From Faecalibacillus faecis (GTDB lineage: Bacteria > Bacillota_I > Bacilli_A > Erysipelotrichales > Coprobacillaceae), in the NCBI RefSeq assembly GCF_003024675.1, contig NZ_PYLP01000005.1:62001-126000 (forward strand): a DNA stretch of 64,000 nucleotides, written 5' to 3'. Numbering within the stretch: position 1 is the stretch's first letter; each line of letters opens with the position of its first letter. The notes beneath the pieces are model-generated. The model saw only the letters and a program-made list of their open reading frames with translations, searched no databases and was not told where the DNA came from. Shown in pieces: positions 7,465-16,600 of this stretch. Position numbers and translations under genes: made by a program.

Positions 7465-9407
7465 ACAGGTATTTCCACCACATTTGATTCAATAATAAAT
7501 TCAGTAGATGCACTTCCTGTTGTTGAATTAATACTTATTGTATGTTTTCCAACTGATAAAGTATTTAAATAATCACTTTTTAATGTGATAATCGTACTTC
7601 CTTCTTTAGATACATAATTCTTTGAATCAATTATCTTACCATCAATAGATACACTTACAAAATCAGAATAATCTGCATCTGAAACAAATACAAAATCTAT
7701 TTTGCTATCTTTTTTCCATTTACTATTTTGACCTTTTATAATTTTAGGCGTTTTGATATTTACCATTCTTTCATATCCACAAACATTACAAACAGTATCT
7801 TTATCATCATCAAATATATGTTTCGATTCATCTTTATGATTATGACATACTGTACATTCTTGCCAATGAATTTCTTCATTATTCATCCATTTTGTAGAAT
7901 AATTATGTTCTAATAAATCACCATATTCTTGATTACAAAGTTCACAAACAGCTTTTTGTATGCAAGTAGCTTTTCCACCTGAATGATTTGTACAAGTAAT
8001 TTGCCCATTATTTATAATTGTGCCATTTACAACAACCGTACCATTGTTCGTAAATTTAGCTTTATCGGGAATTGTTAATGTTGTTCCTTCTGATATTATT
8101 AAAGTTTTTTCAGATGAAACCGTTTCTTCACCGATTACAGTGACATTACCAATAACTTTACCATCATTACCATTGAAAAGAACACTATCATTAATAGAAT
8201 CATAAGATTCATCTCCTGTTGTTGTTATCCAAGATTGATTAATTGTTGTTGTTTTTCTAGCTTTTATTCCTTTTTTATCTTGTGGAGCATTAGCTTCTAC
8301 TTTACTGTTTTCTATAGAAAGATTACCTCTTGTAAAGATTGCGATATCACCTGTACTAGTTGCATTAATTGTACTATTTGAAATAGATAAAGCATTTTTT
8401 CCAAATAAAGCAGGATAGTATCCTTCAGCTTCAATTTGTGCATTTTCAATTTTTAAATTATTCGCATAAATACCGTTGCTTTCTTTACTTACTACCTTAA
8501 TAGCTCCACCATTAATTTCTAAATCATTATCTACGCTTAAAGCAGCATCATAGCCTTTAGCCACTACTTTAGAATTTCCAAGCACTTTCATAGGAGAAGA
8601 AGAAATAATTCCAAAACCAGCATATTTTCCTGTTGATGATTTTGCTTCCGCTTCTAAATAACTATTATCTTTTAAAGTTATAGGTGCACCAAATGATTCT
8701 AGTCCTGAAACAGAATATTCCGATGGCGTTTCAGGATCATCTTGTAAACAAATAAGTTTCGCGTTATCTTCTAATAAAACCGAATGAGTTGTATCCCCAT
8801 TCTTTACTCCCAATTGTAAAGGCGCGTATGTTCCATTTCCTGTATATGTAAGAACCGCATTTCCTGATATCACACATTTTCCATTCCATTCAGCCGAATT
8901 TCGTGCCACATTTACATTGATTGTTGTATCCGTAACATGAAGTGCACTATCCATATAAGATGTTTTTTGTGTTACAGTAAAACCTTCTGTATTCAATACT
9001 CCTGATCCATATATAGTTAAATCATTAGCTGAAATTCTTTTTAGTTTATTATTTGTATCTTTAGGCACTTCAACTACCATCTTCACAGGGCTATTTTGTA
9101 CTATAAAGCCCCCATTACATACTAAATTATTAAGTTTTAAATAAAAAGCTTGATCAACTTCATTAGGATTATTACTTCCCCAAAAATTAATTTGTTTATC
9201 AGTCGTACCTGTCAATTCATAATTAACATCTCTTTTACGAATATTAATGCCTGTATCTGTAATTTTATAGTTTTCATTTTCAACATTTGCACCTCCTACA
9301 TCAATGACGATTGGTGCATTCGTTGGTGTTACCGCCATTACTGAAACTGGCGCTAATAGTAGCATAAAGCAAAATGTTACAAGCATTGTAATGAGTTTCT
9401 TATTCAT
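7272..9407 (-). CDS. Wall-anchored surface protein: beta-helix region, CxxC repeats, X2-like domain
   Basis: A 711-residue secreted protein with signal peptide (MNKKLITMLVTFCFMLLLAPVSVMA). A long repetitive region (about 30-450) with turns such as LEINGGAIKVVSK, LSIENSKVEANA and ITLKDNSYLEAEA looks like a right-handed beta-helix of the Cthe_2159 carbohydrate-binding type. A Cys-rich part follows (CELCNQEYG, CTVCHNHKDE, CNVCGYE), then an X2-like Ig domain (STIITLKSDYLNTLSVGKHTI) and the same linker, KTGD motif, membrane segment and RKKK tail as its neighbour. AAGGAGG lies 7 bases before ATG 9407. It is likely paralogous to, or assembled from the same modules as, the gene at 5017. Confidence 0.82.
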   Translation of the reverse strand: MNKKLITMLVTFCFMLLLAPVSVMAVTPTNAPIVIDVGGANVENENYKITDTGINIRKRDVNYELTGTTDKQINFWGSNNPNEVDQAFYLKLNNLVCNGGFIVQNSPVKMVVEVPKDTNNKLKRISANDLTIYGSGVLNTEGFTVTQKTSYMDSALHVTDTTINVNVARNSAEWNGKCVISGNAVLTYTGNGTYAPLQLGVKNGDTTHSVLLEDNAKLICLQDDPETPSEYSVSGLESFGAPITLKDNSYLEAEAKSSTGKYAGFGIISSSPMKVLGNSKVVAKGYDAALSVDNDLEINGGAIKVVSKESNGIYANNLKIENAQIEAEGYYPALFGKNALSISNSTINATSTGDIAIFTRGNLSIENSKVEANAPQDKKGIKARKTTTINQSWITTTGDESYDSINDSVLFNGNDGKVIGNVTVIGEETVSSEKTLIISEGTTLTIPDKAKFTNNGTVVVNGTIINNGQITCTNHSGGKATCIQKAVCELCNQEYGDLLEHNYSTKWMNNEEIHWQECTVCHNHKDESKHIFDDDKDTVCNVCGYERMVNIKTPKIIKGQNSKWKKDSKIDFVFVSDADYSDFVSVSIDGKIIDSKNYVSKEGSTIITLKSDYLNTLSVGKHTISINSTTGSASTEFIIESNVVEIPVKDDNKKNDSTSNNQETVKPVVKAENKQEVKKVKTGDDENIIGIALLLLGSLVVLTYIRKKKID

Positions 9408-9434
9408 ATTTTTTCCTCCTTCACCATTAAATGT

Positions 9435-9557
9435 TGATACCGCATGTCTCATATAAAACTAATAAATAATCGTTACTTTAAATTGAGCAAGCAACGTTTT
9501 TTTGAGACCACAAGTCTCATCTATCTATAATATACTTCTTTCCCTCTTATTTGTCAA
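9435..9557 (-). promoter_or_regulatory. Promoter and paired-palindrome leader of the second surface gene
   Basis: TTGACA (9552-9557) and TATATT (9529-9534) are 17 bases apart on the minus strand. A perfect 17-bp palindrome TGAGAC-N5-GTCTCA lies at 9503-9519, nine bases past the -10, and a near-perfect one, TGATAC-N5-GTCTCA, at 9435-9451, exactly 68 bases further. Between them the RNA can form CGUUGCUU / AAGUAACG. They could be repressor operators or an RNA element. Confidence 0.78.
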
Positions 9558-9579
9558 TTTCACATACAAAAATTATATG

Positions 9580-9623
9580 CAAAATAAAAACACCAACTTA
9601 AGAATATAATCTTAAAGTTGATG
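9580..9623 (-). terminator. Terminator of the AEC transporter-GNAT operon
   Basis: A long stem CATCAACTTTAAGA / TCTTAAGTTGGTG with a 6-base loop (9591-9623) is followed by TTTTTATTTT on the minus strand. Confidence 0.82.
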
Positions 9624-9629
9624 TCTCTT

Positions 9630-10028
9630 TTATTTTTTCATCCATGTATGGGGACAATCTTCATCATAATCTATTTCACCATATGCTTTAAAGCCTAGTT
9701 TTTCATAGAAGCCTTTTGCTTGTAGTTGTGCATGTAAACATACTGTTCCTTTTAATAATGAACAAGCACTTTGTACAATATATTGTCCTACTTTTTTACC
9801 TCGATATTCTTTAATAACTGCTATTCTACCAATGACATTGGCATGTAAAGAATCATCATAATAATAGCGACATGTTCCAATGGGTTTATTTTGATCAAAG
9901 ACAACTAGATGTCTACATTCTTGATCTAAATCATCAAATTCATCTTTAAAGCCTTGTTCTTCCATAAAGACTTTTATTCTAATATCTTTTGCTTCTTGAG
10001 GTAATTGTTCATAAATTTTATAATTCAT
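9630..10028 (-). CDS. GNAT-family N-acetyltransferase (ElaA/YjcF-like)
   Basis: A short, 132-residue single-domain GNAT protein. The N-terminal IRIKVFMEEQGFKDEFDDLDQE block and the acetyl-CoA motif KEYRGKKVGQYIV (near 75-87), with LGFKAYGEIDYDEDCPHTWM at the end, match the small ElaA/YjcF group of cytosolic acetyltransferases of unknown substrate. GGAGAAG precedes the start by 5 bases. It lies 9 bases after the AEC transporter gene and shares its transcript. Confidence 0.85.
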   Translation of the reverse strand: MNYKIYEQLPQEAKDIRIKVFMEEQGFKDEFDDLDQECRHLVVFDQNKPIGTCRYYYDDSLHANVIGRIAVIKEYRGKKVGQYIVQSACSLLKGTVCLHAQLQAKGFYEKLGFKAYGEIDYDEDCPHTWMKK

Positions 10029-10037
10029 AGACTTCTC

Positions 10038-10961
10038 CTATAACAACATTGTTGCAACAACAATTGGAATAGTAATAACTGATAATAAAGTTGAAACAAC
10101 AATATTTTTTGTTACGATTTTGACATTTGCATTATATTGTGTTGCAAGCATTAATACCATTGATCCTACTGGCATAGCATTAGTAATGATTGTAATGTTT
10201 GCATAGTAAGGATTGATATGAAGTAAACGACAAACTATCATTGTCACAAATGGTACAATGATTAAACGTACAAAAGCAAAGACATAACTACGCCAATCTG
10301 TAAAACTATCTTTAATTGGGTAAACTGCTAATGATGAACCAATCATCATCATTGAAAGTGGTGCTGTCAGTGAACCAACACTATTAATGGTATCCATTAG
10401 TACACTTGGAAGTTGCATATCAAATAAGTAAATTAAGATTCCTATAAAAATCAAAACAATTCCTGGTGTAAGTAATTGTTTAAAATTTAATTTAAATTCA
10501 CTATCATCACTTTTTGTAAGACACATAATCGCATAAGTATACACAAAGAAATTAAATGCCATGTGAATAAGCGATGCGTAAAAAACAGCTTCTTGTCCAA
10601 AGACATCTAATAAAACAGGATATCCCATAAATCCTGTATTCGCAAAAACAACCATACATTCATAAACAGGCCAATCTTTTTTAGGAAATGGGAAGATACG
10701 ATTTATAATCTTTCCAAGAATAATAAATCCTATGTACATTAAAATACCTGCCCCTATCATTAAAAAGACAATACTTTTATCATTTCCTTCTACTCCTGCA
10801 ATAGAACTAATAATAAGCATTGGTGATGCCACATTGACAATTAATGCTGATATTTTTTTATTTGTATATTCATCAAAGATATGACATTTAAATAAAACAA
10901 ATCCTAAAACAAGTAATAAAAATAATTTTAACATCGTTTGGAAGACAACCATGATGTCCAT
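10038..10961 (-). CDS. AEC-family (auxin efflux carrier-like) membrane transporter
   Basis: A 307-residue membrane protein with about ten hydrophobic segments in two halves (first five from residue 5 to 150, then 165 to 307), the layout of the AEC / bile-acid:Na+ fold. Typical family signatures are NVASPMLIISS near 43, FANTGFMGYPVL near 106 and SLTAPLSMMMIGSSLAVYP near 197. Bacterial members move organic acids such as malate, or other anions, and the substrate here is not evident. AGGAGGGG lies 6-7 bases before the start. A weak promoter (TTGAGC, N16, TAAGAT) precedes it near 10990-11020. Confidence 0.87.
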   Translation of the reverse strand: MDIMVVFQTMLKLFLLLVLGFVLFKCHIFDEYTNKKISALIVNVASPMLIISSIAGVEGNDKSIVFLMIGAGILMYIGFIILGKIINRIFPFPKKDWPVYECMVVFANTGFMGYPVLLDVFGQEAVFYASLIHMAFNFFVYTYAIMCLTKSDDSEFKLNFKQLLTPGIVLIFIGILIYLFDMQLPSVLMDTINSVGSLTAPLSMMMIGSSLAVYPIKDSFTDWRSYVFAFVRLIIVPFVTMIVCRLLHINPYYANITIITNAMPVGSMVLMLATQYNANVKIVTKNIVVSTLLSVITIPIVVATMLL

Positions 10962-11059
10962 AAAATCCCCTCCTAAACCTTTACCATCTTATCATATTTC
11001 TTTTTATGCTCAATTCATTTTCATATTATAAAAATAATTCATTAAAGCTTGACTATCAT

Positions 11060-11106
11060 AACAAAAAAATTGTAATAAATGGTCAATTCCCAAATTATTA
11101 CAATTT
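11060..11106 (-). terminator. Terminator of the Pr6Pr-family gene
   Basis: A 12-bp perfect inverted repeat (11067-11078 with 11095-11106, AAATTGTAATAA / TTATTACAATTT) surrounds a 16-base loop and is followed by TTTTG on the minus strand. Confidence 0.75.
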
Positions 11107-11125
11107 TTTAGATAAATATCTTTAA

Positions 11126-11800
11126 TTAATAAAAATCTTTCTTTGTTTTCTTGATTTTTAAAAAGAGTTTTCCTAATCCAATAAAAATAATCAATAAAAC
11201 TACAATCATATAAAATGTCCCAATTCCTAATGTTTTAGAACCTAATAAAGATAAATCAAAACCAAACCATCCTGTAGAAGCACCATAGTTTAAAAAATTA
11301 TAGGGTGCTAACATATCGCCATACCAACGTACACGAAATACTTGTCCTAGAATAATAACATAACCAACATAAACAAGTGGTGGAATAACTGAATAAAAGA
11401 CATGTCTTTTTTCAGGAAGATATTTTTCACTAAAGAAAATAAAATCAATGATTGCTAGAACTGGGGTTATAAAATGTACACATAAACTTCCTGCACCATT
11501 ATTTAAATAAGCACCGATAAAACCATGACTATTGGTTGGTGCTAATAAAAGCAGATAGACAAAGAATGTAAGGGTAATGGATATTGTTCCCATAAATTTA
11601 ATCAAATACATTCCTTGTGAAATATATTTTGTTTTCTTTAAATCATAAATCAAAAAGATTAAAAGACAAAGATCAATAAAGATATTTGATAAATTCGTAA
11701 AGTACGTAAAAAACATCCAATGGTCTAAAGATTGCAACATTCCATAAACAGAAGAAAGTATTGCAATGAATTTTATAATTAGAGAAATCTTTCTTTTCAT
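11126..11800 (-). CDS. Pr6Pr-family membrane protein
   Basis: A 224-residue protein with six or seven hydrophobic segments. The motif FFTYFTNLSNIF early on, APTNSHGFIGAYLNNGAGSLCVHFITPVLAIIDFIFF in the middle (split over two helices) and VYVGYVIILG later are typical of the Pr6Pr group of bacterial membrane proteins related to FAR-17a/AIG1. Function is unknown. The frame is open six codons earlier, but ATG 11800 has GGTGAT 5 bases upstream. It has its own promoter within the 51-base gap after the NhaC-family gene, so it need not be under lysine control. Confidence 0.8.
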   Translation of the reverse strand: MKRKISLIIKFIAILSSVYGMLQSLDHWMFFTYFTNLSNIFIDLCLLIFLIYDLKKTKYISQGMYLIKFMGTISITLTFFVYLLLLAPTNSHGFIGAYLNNGAGSLCVHFITPVLAIIDFIFFSEKYLPEKRHVFYSVIPPLVYVGYVIILGQVFRVRWYGDMLAPYNFLNYGASTGWFGFDLSLLGSKTLGIGTFYMIVVLLIIFIGLGKLFLKIKKTKKDFY

Positions 11801-11816
11801 TTTTATCACCGGCAAC

Positions 11817-11845
11817 ACTATAACATATTATATTTTGAAGTTCAA
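11817..11845 (-). promoter_or_regulatory. Promoter of the Pr6Pr-family gene
   Basis: On the minus strand TTGAAC (11840-11845) and TATAGT (11817-11822) are 17 bases apart, within the gap after the NhaC-family gene. Start point near +17 before the ATG. Confidence 0.6.
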
Positions 11846-11851
11846 AAGTTT

Positions 11852-13348
11852 TTAATACTTTCTTTTTTGATAAATACGTATTCCTAAAATAATCAATCCT
11901 AAAGAAACAAACGAAACAACTAAAGTAAGTAACATATTTTGTGTAAATCCAGCTACTAAATAACCTATAAAACATGCACTTGAAACAATTAAAGCATATG
12001 GAATCTGTGTTGTAACATGATATAAATGATTACATTGTGCTCCTGTTGAAGCCATAATTGTCGTATCAGAGATAGGTGAAATATGATCTCCACAAACTGC
12101 CCCCGCTAAAATAGATGCAATAGAAATAACTAACATTGTTGAACCTTCTGGAAATAAAGAGGTTGCCATAGGAATTAAAATACCAAACGTTCCCCAAGAT
12201 GTTCCTGTTGAAAAAGATAACCCTGCTCCAACAACAAATAAACATGCCGGTAGAATTGCGGTTGAAATTGAAGCTGATTGTAATGTATTATAAACAAATG
12301 TTCCAGCCTGTAATTGATTTGATACAAGGTCTCCTAAAGACCAGGCAAGTACAAGAATTAAGATAGAGGGTACCATGGCTTTAAACCCTTCTGGAATACA
12401 TTCAACAAATTCATTATAAGAAACAACTTTACGAGGAATATAAAGAACAAAGACAAAAATAATAGTAAAGAATGTTCCATAAACAAGTCCTCTTGATGCT
12501 TCACATTGACTAAAAGCCGTAATTAAATCTTTTCCATCAAAAAAGCCACCTGTATAGATCATCCCAACAATACAACTAAAAATTAAAACAATAACAGGTA
12601 AAATAAGATCTATTACTTTACCATTTTTATTATAAGAAATTTCTTCGCCTGTTTGATAAGAATCATCCCCAAAATGAATATCACCTTCTTTAGCGGCAAG
12701 TTCATGTTTTCTCATTTTACCTACAAGAAATTCACTTTTTATAACATAACATACCATTACAACTGTAAGAAGGGCATATAAATTAAAGGGAATCGTATTT
12801 AAAAAGAGTTGAAATCCATCTCCCGAAGTATAGCCACTGACAGCAGCAGCCCATGATGAAATTGGTGCAATAATACAAATAGGTGCTGCTGTACTATCAA
12901 TAATATAAGCAAGCATTGCACGAGAGACTTTAAATTCATCGGTAATTTCACGCATAACACTTCCTACTGTTAAACAGTTAAAATAATCATCAACAAAGAT
13001 CACCACACCTAAAACAAAAGTAGAAAAAAGTGATTGCTTTGAGGATTTCATTTTCTTCTTTGCCCATTTTCCATAAGCTTGACTTCCCCCACTTTTAGTC
13101 ATTAAAGTCACAATCATTCCTAGCATCACTAGAAACATTAAGATACCAATATTAGAAGGTTTGCTCAAGCAATTAACAACCGTATCAAATAACAAATTCA
13201 TACTTTCTACAATATGAAAATTCGTTAATAAAAGTGTCCCTGTCACAATACCTAATAATAAAGATAGATATACTTCTTTGGTTTTTAACGCAAAAACAAT
13301 CGCAATAATTGGCGGTAATAACGCCCATACTGTACTTACAAAATTCAT
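11852..13348 (-). CDS. NhaC-superfamily transporter, probable lysine transporter (LysW-like)
   Basis: A 498-residue membrane protein with about a dozen hydrophobic segments and NhaC Na+/H+ antiporter-superfamily signatures (VFVDDYFNCLTVGSVMREITD near 130; SFSTGTSWGTFGILIPMA; GAVCGDHISPISDTTIMASTGA). In the literature, NhaC-superfamily genes preceded by a lysine riboswitch were predicted to be lysine transporters and named lysW. The leader here is a lysine riboswitch, so that role is favoured over general Na+/H+ exchange. ATG 13348 has GGAGGAAAAG directly upstream; the longer frame would overlap the riboswitch terminator and is rejected. Confidence 0.88.
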   Translation of the reverse strand: MNFVSTVWALLPPIIAIVFALKTKEVYLSLLLGIVTGTLLLTNFHIVESMNLLFDTVVNCLSKPSNIGILMFLVMLGMIVTLMTKSGGSQAYGKWAKKKMKSSKQSLFSTFVLGVVIFVDDYFNCLTVGSVMREITDEFKVSRAMLAYIIDSTAAPICIIAPISSWAAAVSGYTSGDGFQLFLNTIPFNLYALLTVVMVCYVIKSEFLVGKMRKHELAAKEGDIHFGDDSYQTGEEISYNKNGKVIDLILPVIVLIFSCIVGMIYTGGFFDGKDLITAFSQCEASRGLVYGTFFTIIFVFVLYIPRKVVSYNEFVECIPEGFKAMVPSILILVLAWSLGDLVSNQLQAGTFVYNTLQSASISTAILPACLFVVGAGLSFSTGTSWGTFGILIPMATSLFPEGSTMLVISIASILAGAVCGDHISPISDTTIMASTGAQCNHLYHVTTQIPYALIVSSACFIGYLVAGFTQNMLLTLVVSFVSLGLIILGIRIYQKRKY

Positions 13349-13360
13349 CTTTTCCTCCAT

Positions 13361-13392
13361 AAAAAAAGCACTTTGAGGCAATCAAAGTACTT
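13361..13392 (-). terminator. Regulatory terminator of the lysine riboswitch
   Basis: An 11-bp stem AAGTACTTTGA / TCAAAGTGCTT (13382-13392 with 13366-13376, one G-U pair) with a 5-base loop is followed by seven Ts. It ends just before the Shine-Dalgarno of the transporter gene, so it decides readthrough. Confidence 0.85.
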
Positions 13393-13400
13393 ACATACAA

Positions 13401-13560
13401 GATAGCTCTCCACTAAAAAGTGACAAGAAATTACATATTCTATAATTTCCCAGATAAATAAAAGTTGGTGCTTTTATTCTCTTCGGCACGTTTCCCTTTC
13501 CTCTTTAACTGTCACCAAACATTATTAAAGAGTACTCTTGATTCATGCACCTCTACCATT
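13401..13560 (-). promoter_or_regulatory. Lysine riboswitch (L box)
   Basis: Most of the 323-base gap before the GH16 gene is this aptamer. On the minus strand the conserved blocks appear in order: GGTAGAGGTGCATGA at the 5' end, AGAGTA, GGGAAACGTGCCGAAG, TTATCTGGG, CTTGTCACT and GGAGAGCTATC. The ends GGTAG and CTATC close P1. Lysine binding would favour the terminator at 13361-13392 and switch the NhaC-family gene off. Confidence 0.93.
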
Positions 13561-13578
13561 TATTCATTTTTCTTTCAA

Positions 13579-13607
13579 AGAATATCAAACTCTTGTTATA
13601 AAGTCAA
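13579..13607 (-). promoter_or_regulatory. Promoter of the lysine riboswitch transcript
   Basis: TTGACT (13602-13607) and TATTCT (13579-13584) are 17 bases apart on the minus strand, ahead of the aptamer. Confidence 0.65.
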
Positions 13608-13627
13608 TTAAATTGTTTCTATTTTAA

Positions 13628-13655
13628 TACAAAAAGCCAGATTATGTTCTGGCTT
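13628..13655 (-). terminator. Terminator of the GH16 gene
   Basis: A 7-bp GC-rich core AGCCAGA / TCTGGCT (13648-13654 with 13635-13641) with a 6-base loop, followed by TTTTG on the minus strand. The stem continues imperfectly outwards. Confidence 0.8.
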
Positions 13656-13671
13656 CTGTATGACTATATTT

Positions 13672-16600
13672 CTATTTTAATGCTTTTTTCTTTTTTAATG
13701 CGATAATTGCGATAAATGATACTAAGCAACAACCAATGAAGATTTCAACTGGTGCTTGATCACCTGTTTTTGTACTCTTTTGAGTTGTTGTTTGTGCGTT
13801 TTTAGTAGTTTCATTATTTGTATTTGACACACCTTCAACACTTTCGTTTTTCTTATTATCTACATTTGTTTGACTATCTTTATTTTCTGTACCAGTATTT
13901 GGTTTTTGATTATCATCACTACCTGTTCCTGGGTTTGGTTTTTCATTATCATCTTTTCCTGTTTCTGGATTTGGATTTTCGTTATCATCTTTTCCAGAAT
14001 TTGATTTAACAACTGTAAATATTGTATCTACATTTCCAGCAGTTGTTTGAATTTCTACTTTATGTTCTCCACTACTTAAAGTTTTTAAATATTCATTAGT
14101 TAATACAACTTTTGAATTACCATTGACTGCTCGTGAAATATTTTCAATTGTGTAGTATTTTGTATCAATTTCTTTTCCATCTACCAATACTTTTTGAATA
14201 TTTCTTGCAGATACATTGATTGTAATTTCTAATGGCTTTGATGCATTATATTCTAACTTAGTATTTTCACCACTTACAATAACTGCTTTTTCATAACCAT
14301 TAATAATAGCTTTACCTACTTTTCCACCAATTGCTGGATAAATAACATCTACTTCTTGAGATTCTTCTGAAATTTTATCTTTTGGATTTAAAAATTCCCA
14401 TCCAGCAGGTAATTTAATTGTTTCTAATGTGCTACCGATAGCCCCATTTAATTCTAATTGTGATTTTGCTAAATCTTTTTCAAAAGTTCTTTCTTCAACA
14501 GTAAGTGAAACTTGTCTTCTTGTTCTTGCACTAACTGTATCTCCTTCTTTATAAGCTGTATAGTATAAATTATATGATCCTGGTTTTAATGATTTTAGTG
14601 ATTCTGTATCATTTTTTCCTGTACATAATAGTGATACATGTGTGTTTCCACCAACATTTGTGAACATTGGTTCGTCATTAATAGAATAATCGACTATGCT
14701 TTCCTTATCAGAAGTAATTCCAGCTAATAAATCTGGTGTTTCACCTTCTGTCATTGTCACATCTTTTTCACCATTAATTTTATAAGCATTTGCATAGAAA
14801 GTATCTGCATCTTTTTGTTGTTGCTCATTTCTAGCATAGCGAACATAATCAACTTCATATTTTGTTCCCGCTAAGTTTTCACCTGCAGCACCAGGCCAAG
14901 CTCCACCTAAAGCCAAATTAAATTCAATATATTGTGGTCTATCAATACATTCTAAAGCTCTTTGATCATCACTATAATCAACTGTTCTAACAATTTGATC
15001 ATCTACATACCATTCTATTTTACCTTTAGACCAATTAATTCCAAATACATGATAATCATCATTGAAAATTCCACTTGGTAGTGTATAGCAAGTACCATGT
15101 CCAGCATACTTTCCATCATCTTCACCATTAGTACCATAATGAAGCGTTTGATAAACTTGTCTATTACCATTAAACCCACCAGCAGTTCCATTACCAATTA
15201 ATTCCATGATATCTATTTCACCACTATCAGGCCATCCAATACCTTGAGCAATATTACCATCTAAATGAAAATCAGAACCTAATGTCCAAAACGCTGGGAA
15301 TACTGCTTGACCTTTAGGTAATTTAGCTTTCATTTCAATTCTTCCATATAAGAATTCTTGTTTACCATGAGTTCTTACACTTCCCGAATCATAAATAACT
15401 TTTCTTGTTGTATCTCCTTGTGTTACTTCATATTGATCTTCTGTTTTTCTATTTGTTGCTTTAATAACTAAATTTCCATCCTCAAGATAAACATTATCTT
15501 TACTATTTGTATAATGTTGTTGTTCTAAACCACGGATATGTCCTAATTCATAACCCCAATTATTTTTATCTAATTCAGTTTCATTAAATTCATCAGCCCA
15601 TACAAGATTATAATTGTCATCTTCATTTCTAACTTCTGTCAATGAAACATCATCAACAAATACTTTTCCTCTATATGTAGCATCGCTTGTTGATTCCGTC
15701 CATTTCATGAAACAAACTGTTAAATTTGCAGTATTTGCATTTCCAAATATGCTTTCTTCATTTCCTGTATCAATATTTAGTTCTACATCTTGATATTGTC
15801 CTTTATTTTCTTCTGTACATTTTACTGTAACTTCATTGCCATTTACAAGATTTTGTGCGTTCTTTTTTAAGTTGACAAACATTGTTTGTCCTACTTCTGT
15901 TAATTGCACTTTAGCTTTTAATTTATATTTTGTATTTTTCTTTAAATTAACAAATTGGTAAATATTCGCATTTCCACTATTTTCTGGTAAAAAACCACAC
16001 CAATCTCCTTCACTTGCACATCCTGGATATTTTGTAAATTGGGCATTTGTAACATCCCATGATGTACGACTACTAATTTGATAACCTGTCGAAGGATTAT
16101 CTCCATCTTCAAAAGAACCATTTTTAATAAGTTCTCTATCTAATTCTATTAAATCTTGTTTACCATTTGGTAAAACAGTAAGAATAACCGTTCTTCTTGT
16201 GGCTGGTTTTGTAGAATCTGTACTACTTCTTGCTGTGTAGTATAAGTTATATTTTCCAGGTCTTAATTTCTTTAAACTTTGTTTATCATTTTTACCTGAG
16301 CATACTAAATCAACCGAAGTTAAACCACCTTTTGTTTTAAATGAATATTCATTATCAATAGAATAATCTAAAATACTATCTTGATCAGAAGTCACACCTT
16401 CTAATAAATTAGGCATTTCTCCTTCTGTCATTGTCACATCATGTTCTCCACTAATTTTTATCGCATTTTTATAATATTCTTCTGAATCTGCTTTTTGTTG
16501 AGCATTTTGTCCATAATAAACATAATCAACTTCATATTTTTGACCTGCAAGATCATTTCCAGCATCTCCAGCCCAGTTTCCACCAGTAGCTAAATTTAAT

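Noticed and set aside
7082-9519. Invertible promoters between inverted repeats
   Set aside because: The promoters lie outside the repeat pairs, repeats are short, and no recombinase gene is near.
11673-11975. Minus-strand open frame across the NhaC-Pr6Pr junction
   Set aside because: It overlaps two real genes in another frame and has no recognisable product.
13349-13381. 11-codon extension of the NhaC-family protein
   Set aside because: It overlaps the riboswitch terminator; the ribosome site supports ATG 13348.
13840-13978. CRISPR-like short repeats in the GH16 tail
   Set aside because: The repeated units are in-frame Asn-Pro/Asp-Asp-Asn codons of a wall-spanning linker, without spacers.
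13818-14009. Plus-strand open frame of Tyr/Leu/Phe repeats opposite the GH16 linker
   Set aside because: It arises from the antisense of the Asn/Asp/Pro repeat linker.
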